NCBI GenBank assembly: GCA_012862575.1
Contig: BLSF01000001.1
Span: forward strand, 744,001-808,000
Origin: Parietichytrium sp. I65-24A
Taxonomy: Eukaryota; Sar; Bigyra; Thraustochytrida; Thraustochytriidae
Length of the DNA stretch: 64,000 nt
Direction: 5' to 3'
Shown here: positions 19,838 through 27,690 of the stretch, piece after piece
Numbering within the stretch: the first letter of the stretch is position 1
How the letters are laid out: each line of letters begins with the position of its first letter
Notes under the pieces: generated by a model
Told to the model about the DNA's origin: nothing
Seen by the model: the letters and a program-made list of their open reading frames with translations, nothing else
The model's database searches: none
Program-made: the position numbers and the translations under genes

Positions 19838-20977
19838 ATGCAGGATAAGAATGGAGGCGAGGACGAGGTGATGCAACAGTGCGTGGAGATTCTGACTGGG
19901 GGCTACGTGCAGAGTTTCGTCGACTTTTTTTATCTCACAAGCAAAGAGGACTTTGAATCCGGGGTTGTGGTGGAGTCCAAGGATGGCAACAACGCGGACG
20001 GGAACGAGATTGATCTTAAATTCGTCGGGGAGAAGCTCACCGCCGCGGAAAAGTCTCGTAGGTCTGGGAGTCCCGCAGCCGTGTTTCAGAGTTATGAAGA
20101 ACTCGCACTCTATTACGCCAAGGTTGGGAATGCAAAAACGAGCGTACATTTTTTCAACAAATGCCTCAAACTTGCACAGCTTGTCAACGACAGGGAAAGC
20201 GAAAAGAAGGCCACTCTCCAGATTGGAATGGCGTATGCCTCAATACCTGAGGAGACGGAGAATGCGATTCGGGCGCTCGAAAAGCACCTGGAAATCTCTA
20301 TTCAGATGCGCGATGAAGATGCTTGCACGGAATCGCGCCAGCAATTGCTGGTAGTTTACGACCGTCGAGCGAAGGAACTGGACGAAGTCGATATCGGTGA
20401 ATCTGTGGCGGCGCTGGAAAAGCTTTTAAAGTATGCGACTGAGGGTCGCAACAACGATATGAAGTCTCTTGCAAACTTTCGCCTCGGCAAAGCATTCAAT
20501 AAATTGGGTAAACCAGAACGCGCAATTAGCGCGTTGCTCCATAGTCTTGAGCACGCACGGCAGGTAGGGGACAGTAGGGTGGAGGGCGAAGCTAGCGCAG
20601 CTCTGGCTGACGCGTACTTGTGCATCGAAAATAAGACTGGGCAAGCTATTGAATATCTTCAGGACACGTGCAGAATCGCAAAGAAGGAAGGTGACGATAT
20701 TGTGCAAGCAAGAGCTTGCAAAACTCTCGGGTCGGTTTCGACCAAAATCAACGACCACGACAAAGCTGTACACTTTTTCGAACAAAACTACGAGCTCGTG
20801 CGCAAGCTCCTCCAGGCTGGAGATGTTCAGCCCAAGGAGTCTGATCACTCCAGAGCTCTACTAGGCATGTCTTTGAAAAATGCACGAAGAGCGGAATGGC
20901 GGAAAATGGTTGCCACTTCAAGCTTGAAGAGCCAGCTTGCGTGGAAGATCGGGAGAGACTTTACATACCAGGACTAA
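19838..20977 (+). CDS. TPR-repeat protein resembling TTC29
   Basis: A 379-residue protein of tandem helical hairpins. TPR-like units are visible at about 82-116 (ELALYYAKVGNAKTSVHFFN), 120-155, 205-240 (FRLGKAFNKLGKPERAISAL), 245-280 and 288-325 (KTLGSVSTKINDHDKAVHFF). The N-terminus carries CVEILTGGYVQSFVDFFYL, similar to the start of TTC29-type proteins, in which TPRs mediate protein-protein contacts. TTC29 in animals is tied to the flagellum. Whether that applies here is unknown, and the protein may be a general TPR adaptor. There is no signal peptide or membrane helix. AATAAA occurs 46 bases after the stop. It converges on the discoidin-like gene. Confidence 0.82.
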   Translation: MQDKNGGEDEVMQQCVEILTGGYVQSFVDFFYLTSKEDFESGVVVESKDGNNADGNEIDLKFVGEKLTAAEKSRRSGSPAAVFQSYEELALYYAKVGNAKTSVHFFNKCLKLAQLVNDRESEKKATLQIGMAYASIPEETENAIRALEKHLEISIQMRDEDACTESRQQLLVVYDRRAKELDEVDIGESVAALEKLLKYATEGRNNDMKSLANFRLGKAFNKLGKPERAISALLHSLEHARQVGDSRVEGEASAALADAYLCIENKTGQAIEYLQDTCRIAKKEGDDIVQARACKTLGSVSTKINDHDKAVHFFEQNYELVRKLLQAGDVQPKESDHSRALLGMSLKNARRAEWRKMVATSSLKSQLAWKIGRDFTYQD

Positions 20978-21022
20978 TCGTCATGAGTAACATCTTTGTC
21001 ACTTACAGTTGTTCAAAAAAGG

Positions 21023-21028
21023 AATAAA
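21023..21028 (+). terminator. Polyadenylation signal AATAAA of the TPR gene
   Basis: The hexamer lies 46 bases after the stop codon of the TPR gene, within the 137-base gap to the convergent gene. Confidence 0.5.
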
Positions 21029-21114
21029 TACAGAATCGATTCTTCGCAAGTCGCTTCATTTTATTATCCACACACAGAGATGAGATTGTGGCTTAAAAAG
21101 CAAGATAGGATACT

Positions 21115-22659
21115 TCATTGCGGGGACTCTTCCTTAATAATGCGCAGTTGATTCCGACGCTTCTTGGCTTTCGAGCCGATCCAGGGCATGCAATAGTCGC
21201 AGCGGCAACCTGTTCGAAATTTTGCCGCTGTATGATGTTTGAAAGGAGGATTGCTGGTCTTGATCTGCACCGTAACACTACAAGGCTCCTCCTCTTCAAC
21301 AGCATCCCTCGCCTTGATTGCGGACTTGGCTGCTGAAGTCGAGGCTATTTCTCCAAAGCATGCCACACGCAGCCCTCTATGCTCTAATTCTGGATCGGTA
21401 GGGTCGACGACAGGTACAAACCTCAAAAATCGGCATGTAACAGGGTCTTCTAGCTTCTGCGCCTTTTCCTCAAAATTGTCCTCCGGTCCTTTGAATCGCC
21501 CGACCAACTCCCACTTGAACTCCTTTCCTTTATCTCTTCTTGCATAGAGATCAAACTCTCGAAAGTAAAGCTCACGATTCAGGTCTTGCACGTCCTTCAC
21601 CCGATAGAGCTGATATTTGTGATCTAGTTCATCATCCTTCTTAAATCGAAGTAATGTCGTCCTCATGACCGCCCCACTGGTGCTCACATAGAGAATCTTG
21701 CGAGCAAAGCCGAGATCAACCTGAAGGTATTTATTACCAGCTGCGCGGTAGCACCACTCCGGACTAAAATGTCTGCACAAGCTCCTGGATACATACCGGT
21801 TTCGACCACTGGAAGCGAACGGACGAAGCCCGGTTATCTCTGTGACGTCTTTTCTTTCGGCTATCTCAGCCGGAACTGAGTTACTATATTCGCCAACCAA
21901 CTTGAATCCTCTCGAACGTTTCGAGCTGGTCAGGATCGCGTGTTTTGGCGCGTAAATCTCAAGAGGGTTGACAATGTGGTGCGTAAACCTCGGTCCGCGC
22001 CGTTTGAAAAGATTATCACAATGCATTCGAACACCTCTGTCGATACTGCTCTCCTTGTCGCGACACTTTAGACTTTCCCACGCATCAAGCTTGTAAAGTA
22101 CAATAGAATCGCCATCTGATCTTTCCTTTGAGTTCAGCCTTGCTAGGGTGGCATCCTTTGCTTCCTCGTCCAAGTACGCCTGGATATTCCATCTACCATA
22201 CTTGTTCATGCTGAAATTAGCATTCTTTCGAAAGTTCCTCAATCCCAAAGCTTCGTCGAAGTCCGTTCTTGACCTTTCATCCGGTCTCGTGACGTCAATG
22301 GTACCGCCTGTAGTTTTGTAGTATGCCAGCCGTTTATTTACAGTCTTTCCAAGAAATTCGCGAGACTTTCTTCCCCTGCTCTTGATGCGGTCAAATTCAT
22401 CCTCGCCTAGATCTTCGTATTTGCTGAACACCTGATCAATGACGAAATCGTCGCTCTGGTCCTCTCGTGCGCAGCATCCCCTGCATTCAGAAAAGTAATC
22501 AGGCGCATCTGAGTTATTGTCAGACACACTTGACCTGTGCACACTGTGCACGCTCTCACTGTCGTTCACGACCTGCCAAGATTCGCACTCTGATACTCCT
22601 GAGGCCCCATCGCAGAGCTCCCACGACGAAGTCTCGCTCGCCGATTCCCAAGACGACAT
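21115..22659 (-). CDS. Protein with a discoidin-like (F5/8C) domain, intracellular
   Basis: 514 residues from the first ATG. The N-terminal 90 residues are Ser/Asp/Glu-rich with a CRGCC cluster. The middle is charged. From about residue 310 a beta-rich domain carries YLQVDLGFARKILYVSTSG, WELVGRFKGPEDNFEEKAQK and CRFLRFVPVV...LRVACFGE. These match the pattern of F5/8 type C (discoidin) domains: WIQVDLG at the start and ARYVRF...LRVELYGC at the end. Such domains bind carbohydrate or lipid. No signal peptide or membrane helix is seen, so it is probably cytosolic or nuclear. The C-terminus is basic with a CRCDYC motif. Assignment rests on motif pattern only. Confidence 0.72.
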   Translation of the reverse strand: MSSWESASETSSWELCDGASGVSECESWQVVNDSESVHSVHRSSVSDNNSDAPDYFSECRGCCAREDQSDDFVIDQVFSKYEDLGEDEFDRIKSRGRKSREFLGKTVNKRLAYYKTTGGTIDVTRPDERSRTDFDEALGLRNFRKNANFSMNKYGRWNIQAYLDEEAKDATLARLNSKERSDGDSIVLYKLDAWESLKCRDKESSIDRGVRMHCDNLFKRRGPRFTHHIVNPLEIYAPKHAILTSSKRSRGFKLVGEYSNSVPAEIAERKDVTEITGLRPFASSGRNRYVSRSLCRHFSPEWCYRAAGNKYLQVDLGFARKILYVSTSGAVMRTTLLRFKKDDELDHKYQLYRVKDVQDLNRELYFREFDLYARRDKGKEFKWELVGRFKGPEDNFEEKAQKLEDPVTCRFLRFVPVVDPTDPELEHRGLRVACFGEIASTSAAKSAIKARDAVEEEEPCSVTVQIKTSNPPFKHHTAAKFRTGCRCDYCMPWIGSKAKKRRNQLRIIKEESPQ

Positions 22660-23170
22660 CTTTCGCGACCGTCTATCGTTCAACGCGCCTCTTGCTCGAG
22701 TTCAGGAGTTCGTTTTGGGTCTGGCGATGATCTTCTCGCACCAATCTCATATCTGTTCGAACATAGGTCGTCACGGCTGTGGTCACGGTGGGGGCTGGAA
22801 CTTGATGACGATTACTCGCACGAGTACTGAACAGAGGTCCAGACTGTCGTTCTTTGCGAGCTGTTCCAAGGCCAAGTCGTTCATAACAATCAATGCCACT
22901 CTTCGTCTTTGTTGTTCTGAATGAAAGGAAATCAAAAAGAAATTTCCCCTCGGGCCACCGTTGAGAGTACTAACAGTAAATTACCATCGGCGTACTAACA
23001 TGTACTGACACTATGAGGTGTGTGCCAGGAACATTGTTCCTGAACTGCAGTTGGTTCTGAGAATGATCCAATTCTACTCGCGCACGTTCCAGGGATGCAG
23101 TAGTAAGTAAGGTAGGCGTTTTTGAAATTCAACTTGAAAGTTCAAAATCAAAAATCAACGGAAAGATAGA
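22660..23170. other. Spacer between the discoidin-like and Ulp1-like genes
   Basis: About 500 bases, promoter of one minus-strand gene and 3' end of another. GTACTAACAGTAAA and GTACTAACATGTACTGACAC (about 22966-23010) recall the recurring GTACT...AGTAC motif but are diverged. Confidence 0.5.
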
Positions 23171-24451
23171 TTAATAACAGTCAAAATCCAAGTTTCGGAA
23201 AATGTGAAGCGCTATGCGCCATCGAAGCGTTCGAGTGTCATAGTCCGAGGGAAACGGTTGCTTTTGCCGCAGATAGAATGTGTGCAGGATCACCATCAGA
23301 CCGCAATCAGTGGAGTCCTTCTGACGGAGGCACTTTTGGTGTTTTGTAGTCCATCCCTCGGAAGCTTTGAAGAAGTCATCCTCAACCTTTATTCTCGCTT
23401 TTTTCATGGCAAACCCGATTGCCGCAAGGACCCTGTCAGCTGCTAGAGATGAGACCTCGCCGTTTCCATCTCCCAATGAGTCGTACACCTCGATTGTCTT
23501 ATCCTTGAGATGAACGACAAAGAGAGAAAAGTGTGAATTGTCTAGAAATGGAACGTAAATTTCGTTCGCGTCAATCTCCCGAGAACCTGACCGACTAATT
23601 TGGGTTTTGCAATATAAGAGAGGTTCACGGCCAACGGCGGTCAGCGTTTCGTTATCATCGCGCGTGAGTCTGTCTCTCTGTACCGTCTCCATGTATGCCC
23701 AGGTAAGGTCCCTTGAGGCATCCGTGAGCTGGATAGTTCTTAGCGCACGAGTGATTGTGGTACCATCGACCCAGGCATCTCTCGAGTCATGCAAGAGATT
23801 GAGCAATGCTGTAAGTTCTGTTGCGTGAACGTTGCACTGGCTGCCCTTCGTCAAAGCTCCGTACAGGTAACTTTCTGTCAATAGAGACGTCAAAGCCTGG
23901 GCCGCAGTGGACTCTCCTTGAGAAATTCGGCTACGCTCGAAACCGTTCTCGAGATCTCTAAAGACCTTCTGTACATACGTGTCCTTATAGACTCTTGTCT
24001 CTGAACAAGATTTCGCCTTTCTATTTAATATTGTATTGTCTCTCGCTTTCGCACCAAGTGAGGCACAAACAAGACCGAGCCAATCCACTCTAGCTGGAGC
24101 AAGATTGGTACATCCTGCTCCATACTTGTCGTCTGAATGATTGCCGTGTCGTGGCTGTAAACAAGTTTTGCATACCCTCCTCCATGCAAAAACCTTTGGA
24201 TCAAAACCGCCCAAAATTTTGGGGTCATGAGATAGTTGAATCCCATCAGGAGTCCGACACCGAGCCGAAAAAGATCTTGGCCCAGTAGTCTCCAATCTAC
24301 TGACTTTGTTTTGCGGCTCGGACCAAACTCCCATTTGCTGACCCGTGTTGAGTCCGTCTAATTGCAAGAATTGTTTTAAGGACTCTCTTAATTCGTTGCA
24401 AGGATCAAGTCCACCACCCAAAAAAAACTCTAACGGCGTGCCGATGTCCAT
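23171..24451 (-). CDS. Ulp1-family cysteine protease
   Basis: 426 residues from the first ATG (the frame is open to about 24484 without one). The C-terminal 130 residues are an Ulp1/SENP-type (C48) catalytic domain. It has SHFSLFVVHLKDKTIEVYDS with the catalytic His (about 307) and Asp (about 324), and QKDSTDCGLMVILHTFYL with Gln (about 377) and Cys (about 383). The usual Trp after the His is Phe. These enzymes remove SUMO or related tags. The N-terminal part holds a Cys/His cluster, CKTCLQPRHGNHSDDKYGAGC-like (about 94-114), which could bind zinc. Such proteases also travel in plant and algal DNA transposons. No transposase or clear terminal repeats are seen beside it, so a host gene or a captured gene are both possible. 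Confidence 0.82.
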   Translation of the reverse strand: MDIGTPLEFFLGGGLDPCNELRESLKQFLQLDGLNTGQQMGVWSEPQNKVSRLETTGPRSFSARCRTPDGIQLSHDPKILGGFDPKVFAWRRVCKTCLQPRHGNHSDDKYGAGCTNLAPARVDWLGLVCASLGAKARDNTILNRKAKSCSETRVYKDTYVQKVFRDLENGFERSRISQGESTAAQALTSLLTESYLYGALTKGSQCNVHATELTALLNLLHDSRDAWVDGTTITRALRTIQLTDASRDLTWAYMETVQRDRLTRDDNETLTAVGREPLLYCKTQISRSGSREIDANEIYVPFLDNSHFSLFVVHLKDKTIEVYDSLGDGNGEVSSLAADRVLAAIGFAMKKARIKVEDDFFKASEGWTTKHQKCLRQKDSTDCGLMVILHTFYLRQKQPFPSDYDTRTLRWRIALHIFRNLDFDCY

Positions 24452-25973
24452 TTCCAATATAATTTCTCTCGGTTCCTGATGCACGTTATCAGCATAGGAA
24501 CCAAGAGAGCAAATCTGGTCTCATTTTTTTGCCATGTGAAGTTACTCGAGTTATGCAGTTTTGTGTACTCGAGTACCAGCAGCGCCATCAAGAAACACAT
24601 TATTCTTTACCAAATTTTGAAAATTTTATCATTTTCGGGAGATCTTCGAAGGCTTGGTTGGCTATGATGATCCACACAAGTGATTTGAGTGGTGGCCAAC
24701 TAAGCAGGGTACCCTAGCCTTACCACACAATGCAACTCCGCCTTACTTTAAGACTCTTCAAATGGATGGTCCTCGTATTCCTTCATCACCAACCACCCAA
24801 ACAAAGCTAGAGAGCGCCTTTAATGATCTATCTATCTCAAACAATAGCATTTGCAATGCGATACTACTACTGAAAGACATAGTATAGGTGTAAGGAATGC
24901 ACTTGTGGCGAAATGAACGTGATCGATGACAGAAAGCAGTCAGCAGACCTCAAACTGAGAGGTTGGAGGAGTACGTGGAGTGCGATGCGGACAGGAGAAT
25001 GGTAGGTTGCAACACAAGAACGTGCGGAGGACTGATGTGAAGAGGGTGTGGATGGAGAGTCAGAGAAGGAAGACGCGAGGAAGGTTTGCCAGCGATGCCC
25101 AAAAAATTCCAATTATCCCTAACCGAAAAGGATGAGAGAGAAATGGTAACAAACCCTGAGGCTTGCTCTTCTGGCGCGACTTCTCTTTCTGACTCGAGAC
25201 TGGCGATGTGGTTGTGTGCGGTTGTGGATGACCGTCTTTGCTGACGTTTCCTGTTCTTTTTCATGATCGACAGACTTTTCTCATGGGTTGAGCGACCGCT
25301 CTGCGAGATTCAGGTATACCCATCTTCTTTTCCCGTGTCTCCCGGCCTTGTGCTAGGTTTGCGTGAGCTTGGGATTTTGTGATACTTTGGACGGCCATGG
25401 ACTCTCGAGTCTCTTTTGCTTGAGCTCGCGCCCCTCCTGGTCGTCTTCGGGGAGTCCTGCATTGGGCATTCATACGGAAGGATGTTTCATTCTTATTCCT
25501 GCCAACCTGGATGTTTGCTCTCGACCTATGCCCAACTCGTCATAGACAAGACAGCATCATTCCGGCTTCGCGCCATCTCTAAAAATCGCTTTTGAGACAG
25601 TAGCTGCGAGTCGAGCCGACAACACTCCCCCCCATTCACGATTTCGCAGAATAATTTACTTGAAATCAGTATTGATTTGTCACGGTTGATTGCGAAAGTT
25701 GAAATTAATTTTGCCAAATTTTCCATGATTTCCCTCATAGAAAAGTTTCCTTGTATTTTATTTTTTTCCGTACGGCTCTCGTGAACGACGAATCACGAGT
25801 TCTCCGCATTCGCAGTTTCGACGATTTTTGCACTCGTTCAATGTCACTCTCTTCTTGGCTTCGATAGGTCATCGCGTAGAACTAACAGTAAGAAATAGAT
25901 ACACAGGAGAAAGTTGCGAGTTGTGAAACCTTTTTTGGGCGTTGAGACGTGAGTGGCGGCGGCGGACCAGGTC
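24452..25973. other. Divergent spacer between Ulp1-like and VPS26C genes
   Basis: 1.5 kb. Several ATG-initiated short frames (70-104 codons) lie on the minus strand at 24950-25738, overlapping end to end, but none resembles a known protein and I cannot build a spliced gene. A perfect 12-bp palindrome GTACTCGAGTAC is at 24565-24576. Confidence 0.45.
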
Positions 25974-26930
25974 ATGGCCGCACCTGGAGTCAAAGTCTCT
26001 TCAGTAGAGATCAACTTGGAGCGGGCGGACCGCACATTCGTCCCGGGAGATACTGTGCGGGGCACTATAGTGCTCAACACTCACCATGATCGGATGAGCT
26101 TCACAAGCGTCGTTGCCACTGTGGAAGGCTCGACAAAACTTCACCTCAACGCGAGGAACGTGGGCCTCTTCGAGGCGTTCTACAGCTCCATAGAGCCGCA
26201 GGTACTTTTTAAGAAGACGATCCACGTCGCTGGGGCAGGGACTGTCGTGAATGGCGTGGAGAAGTTCGACTTTGAGTTCACCTTGCTTCCGCAACGTGAT
26301 ATCTCAGCCCAGCTTCTGGATACCTACCACGGCGTGTACATTAACACAGACTACATTGTGCACGTGGAGGTCACTCGAGGCCTGTTATCGACAAATTTAC
26401 ACAAGGACCTTGAATTCATAGTCCAAGTTCCGAAGGGGGACGTGCCAAGTGAAAAGGACAGCCCCCAAATCAACTTCTTGATTACACCCGAGACGCTGGA
26501 CAATGTCAGTCCGAGGGAGCTTGCAAGGGTTCCGAAGTTCAGGGTTTCGGGCCTAATGCACCGGTTGGTGTGCCCTGTCACGGAGCCGTTCACTGGGGAG
26601 ATCACCATCGAGAGTTCCGAGCTTCCCGTCGCGTCTATCGAAGTTCAACTGGTCAGAATCGAATCAGTCGAGTACGCTGAAGGGGTTGCGCAGGAGGCCA
26701 CGGAGGTGCAAAGCCTACAAATCGCTGACGGCGATGTTTGCCGAAATATGACAATCCCGATCTTTATGGTATTTCCGCGGTTGTTTGTTTGTCCGACGAT
26801 GGCCACGGATGTTTATAGCGTCGAATTTGAGATTAACATCATCATCTCCTTCCGAGACGGCACACTACTCACAGAAAACTTTTCCCTGGACCTTTACCGG
26901 CCAGACTTGACGTCTACTATCGCTCTCTGA
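25974..26930 (+). CDS. VPS26C: VPS26C (DSCR3), arrestin-fold subunit of Retriever
   Basis: A 318-residue arrestin-fold protein. It matches the VPS26C/DSCR3 branch along its whole length: VGLFEAFYSSIEPQ, LLDTYHGVYINTDY, FLITPETLDNV, VQLVRIESVEYAEG, QIADGDVCRNMTIPIFMVFP and VEFEINI near the end. With VPS35L and VPS29 it forms Retriever, which recycles cargo from endosomes. The segment ADGDVCR-IPIYMVFPRL is especially diagnostic. I chose the ATG at 25974; seven further codons upstream lack an ATG. The length is slightly above the human protein (297). No introns. It lies next to the ribosome-biogenesis gene WDR75 on the same strand. Confidence 0.95.
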   Translation: MAAPGVKVSSVEINLERADRTFVPGDTVRGTIVLNTHHDRMSFTSVVATVEGSTKLHLNARNVGLFEAFYSSIEPQVLFKKTIHVAGAGTVVNGVEKFDFEFTLLPQRDISAQLLDTYHGVYINTDYIVHVEVTRGLLSTNLHKDLEFIVQVPKGDVPSEKDSPQINFLITPETLDNVSPRELARVPKFRVSGLMHRLVCPVTEPFTGEITIESSELPVASIEVQLVRIESVEYAEGVAQEATEVQSLQIADGDVCRNMTIPIFMVFPRLFVCPTMATDVYSVEFEINIIISFRDGTLLTENFSLDLYRPDLTSTIAL

Positions 26931-27690
26931 GTCTCAAACCCTCGCGCCTGGCCCTGAAAAACGTCTGCATTGCGTTGATTGTCTCCAAAGCACAACTGTT
27001 CCTGACATCCTGAATTCTGACAAAAAATATTCATATTGAAAACCGTTCCAATCTGAAGTAGTGTTGCAATCAGAATCATCATCCGCGCACGCACGCACAA
27101 TACACCTACAACCATCCATGAAACACGAATCAAGATCAAGCCGGCCTCATTTTGAGCATCACGGCAGCCATCTCCTCTCTCCACGCCCACACTTTCCCAT
27201 CTCTCCAAACTCCAAAACGCACTCAGCACTAATCCTCGCACCACAGTACCACCGTCAGTCACCCCAACACTACTATCTAGCTAGCTATACACTATAGTTT
27301 ACACTATCCAGCTCCGTAGCCAACCCCACTTCTCCCGTAGCATCTGCCATCAAACCGCTAGCTATCGTAGCAGCAGTCTACCCCGCGGTAAGACCCAGCG
27401 GCTGGTTGGCTGGGAGCGCGAAAAAACAACAACAACAACAACTTGAAGGCGTCTGCAACAACAAGAACAAACACAAGAACATTAACGCACAGGCGAAGCA
27501 GCGCCAAGCAAAGAGGAAGAGAGAGAAATAACGCGAGACCACCAATCGAACCCGCATCCGCCACCCAGCAGCGGCGTCTCGGTGCGAATTGCGAAAGTGC
27601 GAAAGTGCAGCTTGCAGGGCGGTTGCGAAAAAGACTGAGCTTGAGCTGTGGACTTGACACAAAGACACAAAGGTACAAAGGCAGAGGGAG
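26931..27690. other. Spacer between VPS26C and WDR75 genes
   Basis: About 760 bases with a short (CAA)n run at 27426-27442. A long frame on the opposite strand (28323-27358) is antisense to the WDR75 start and has low-complexity composition. Holds the WDR75 promoter. Confidence 0.55.

Noticed and set aside
24565-24576. Palindrome GTACTCGAGTAC as a member of the 17-bp motif family
   Set aside because: It shares the GTACTC arm but not the CAC-GTC centre, and short GTAC palindromes are frequent in these spacers.
24950-25738. Chain of three short minus-strand ATG frames as one spliced gene
   Set aside because: I could not find consistent donors and acceptors joining them in phase, and no piece resembles a known protein.
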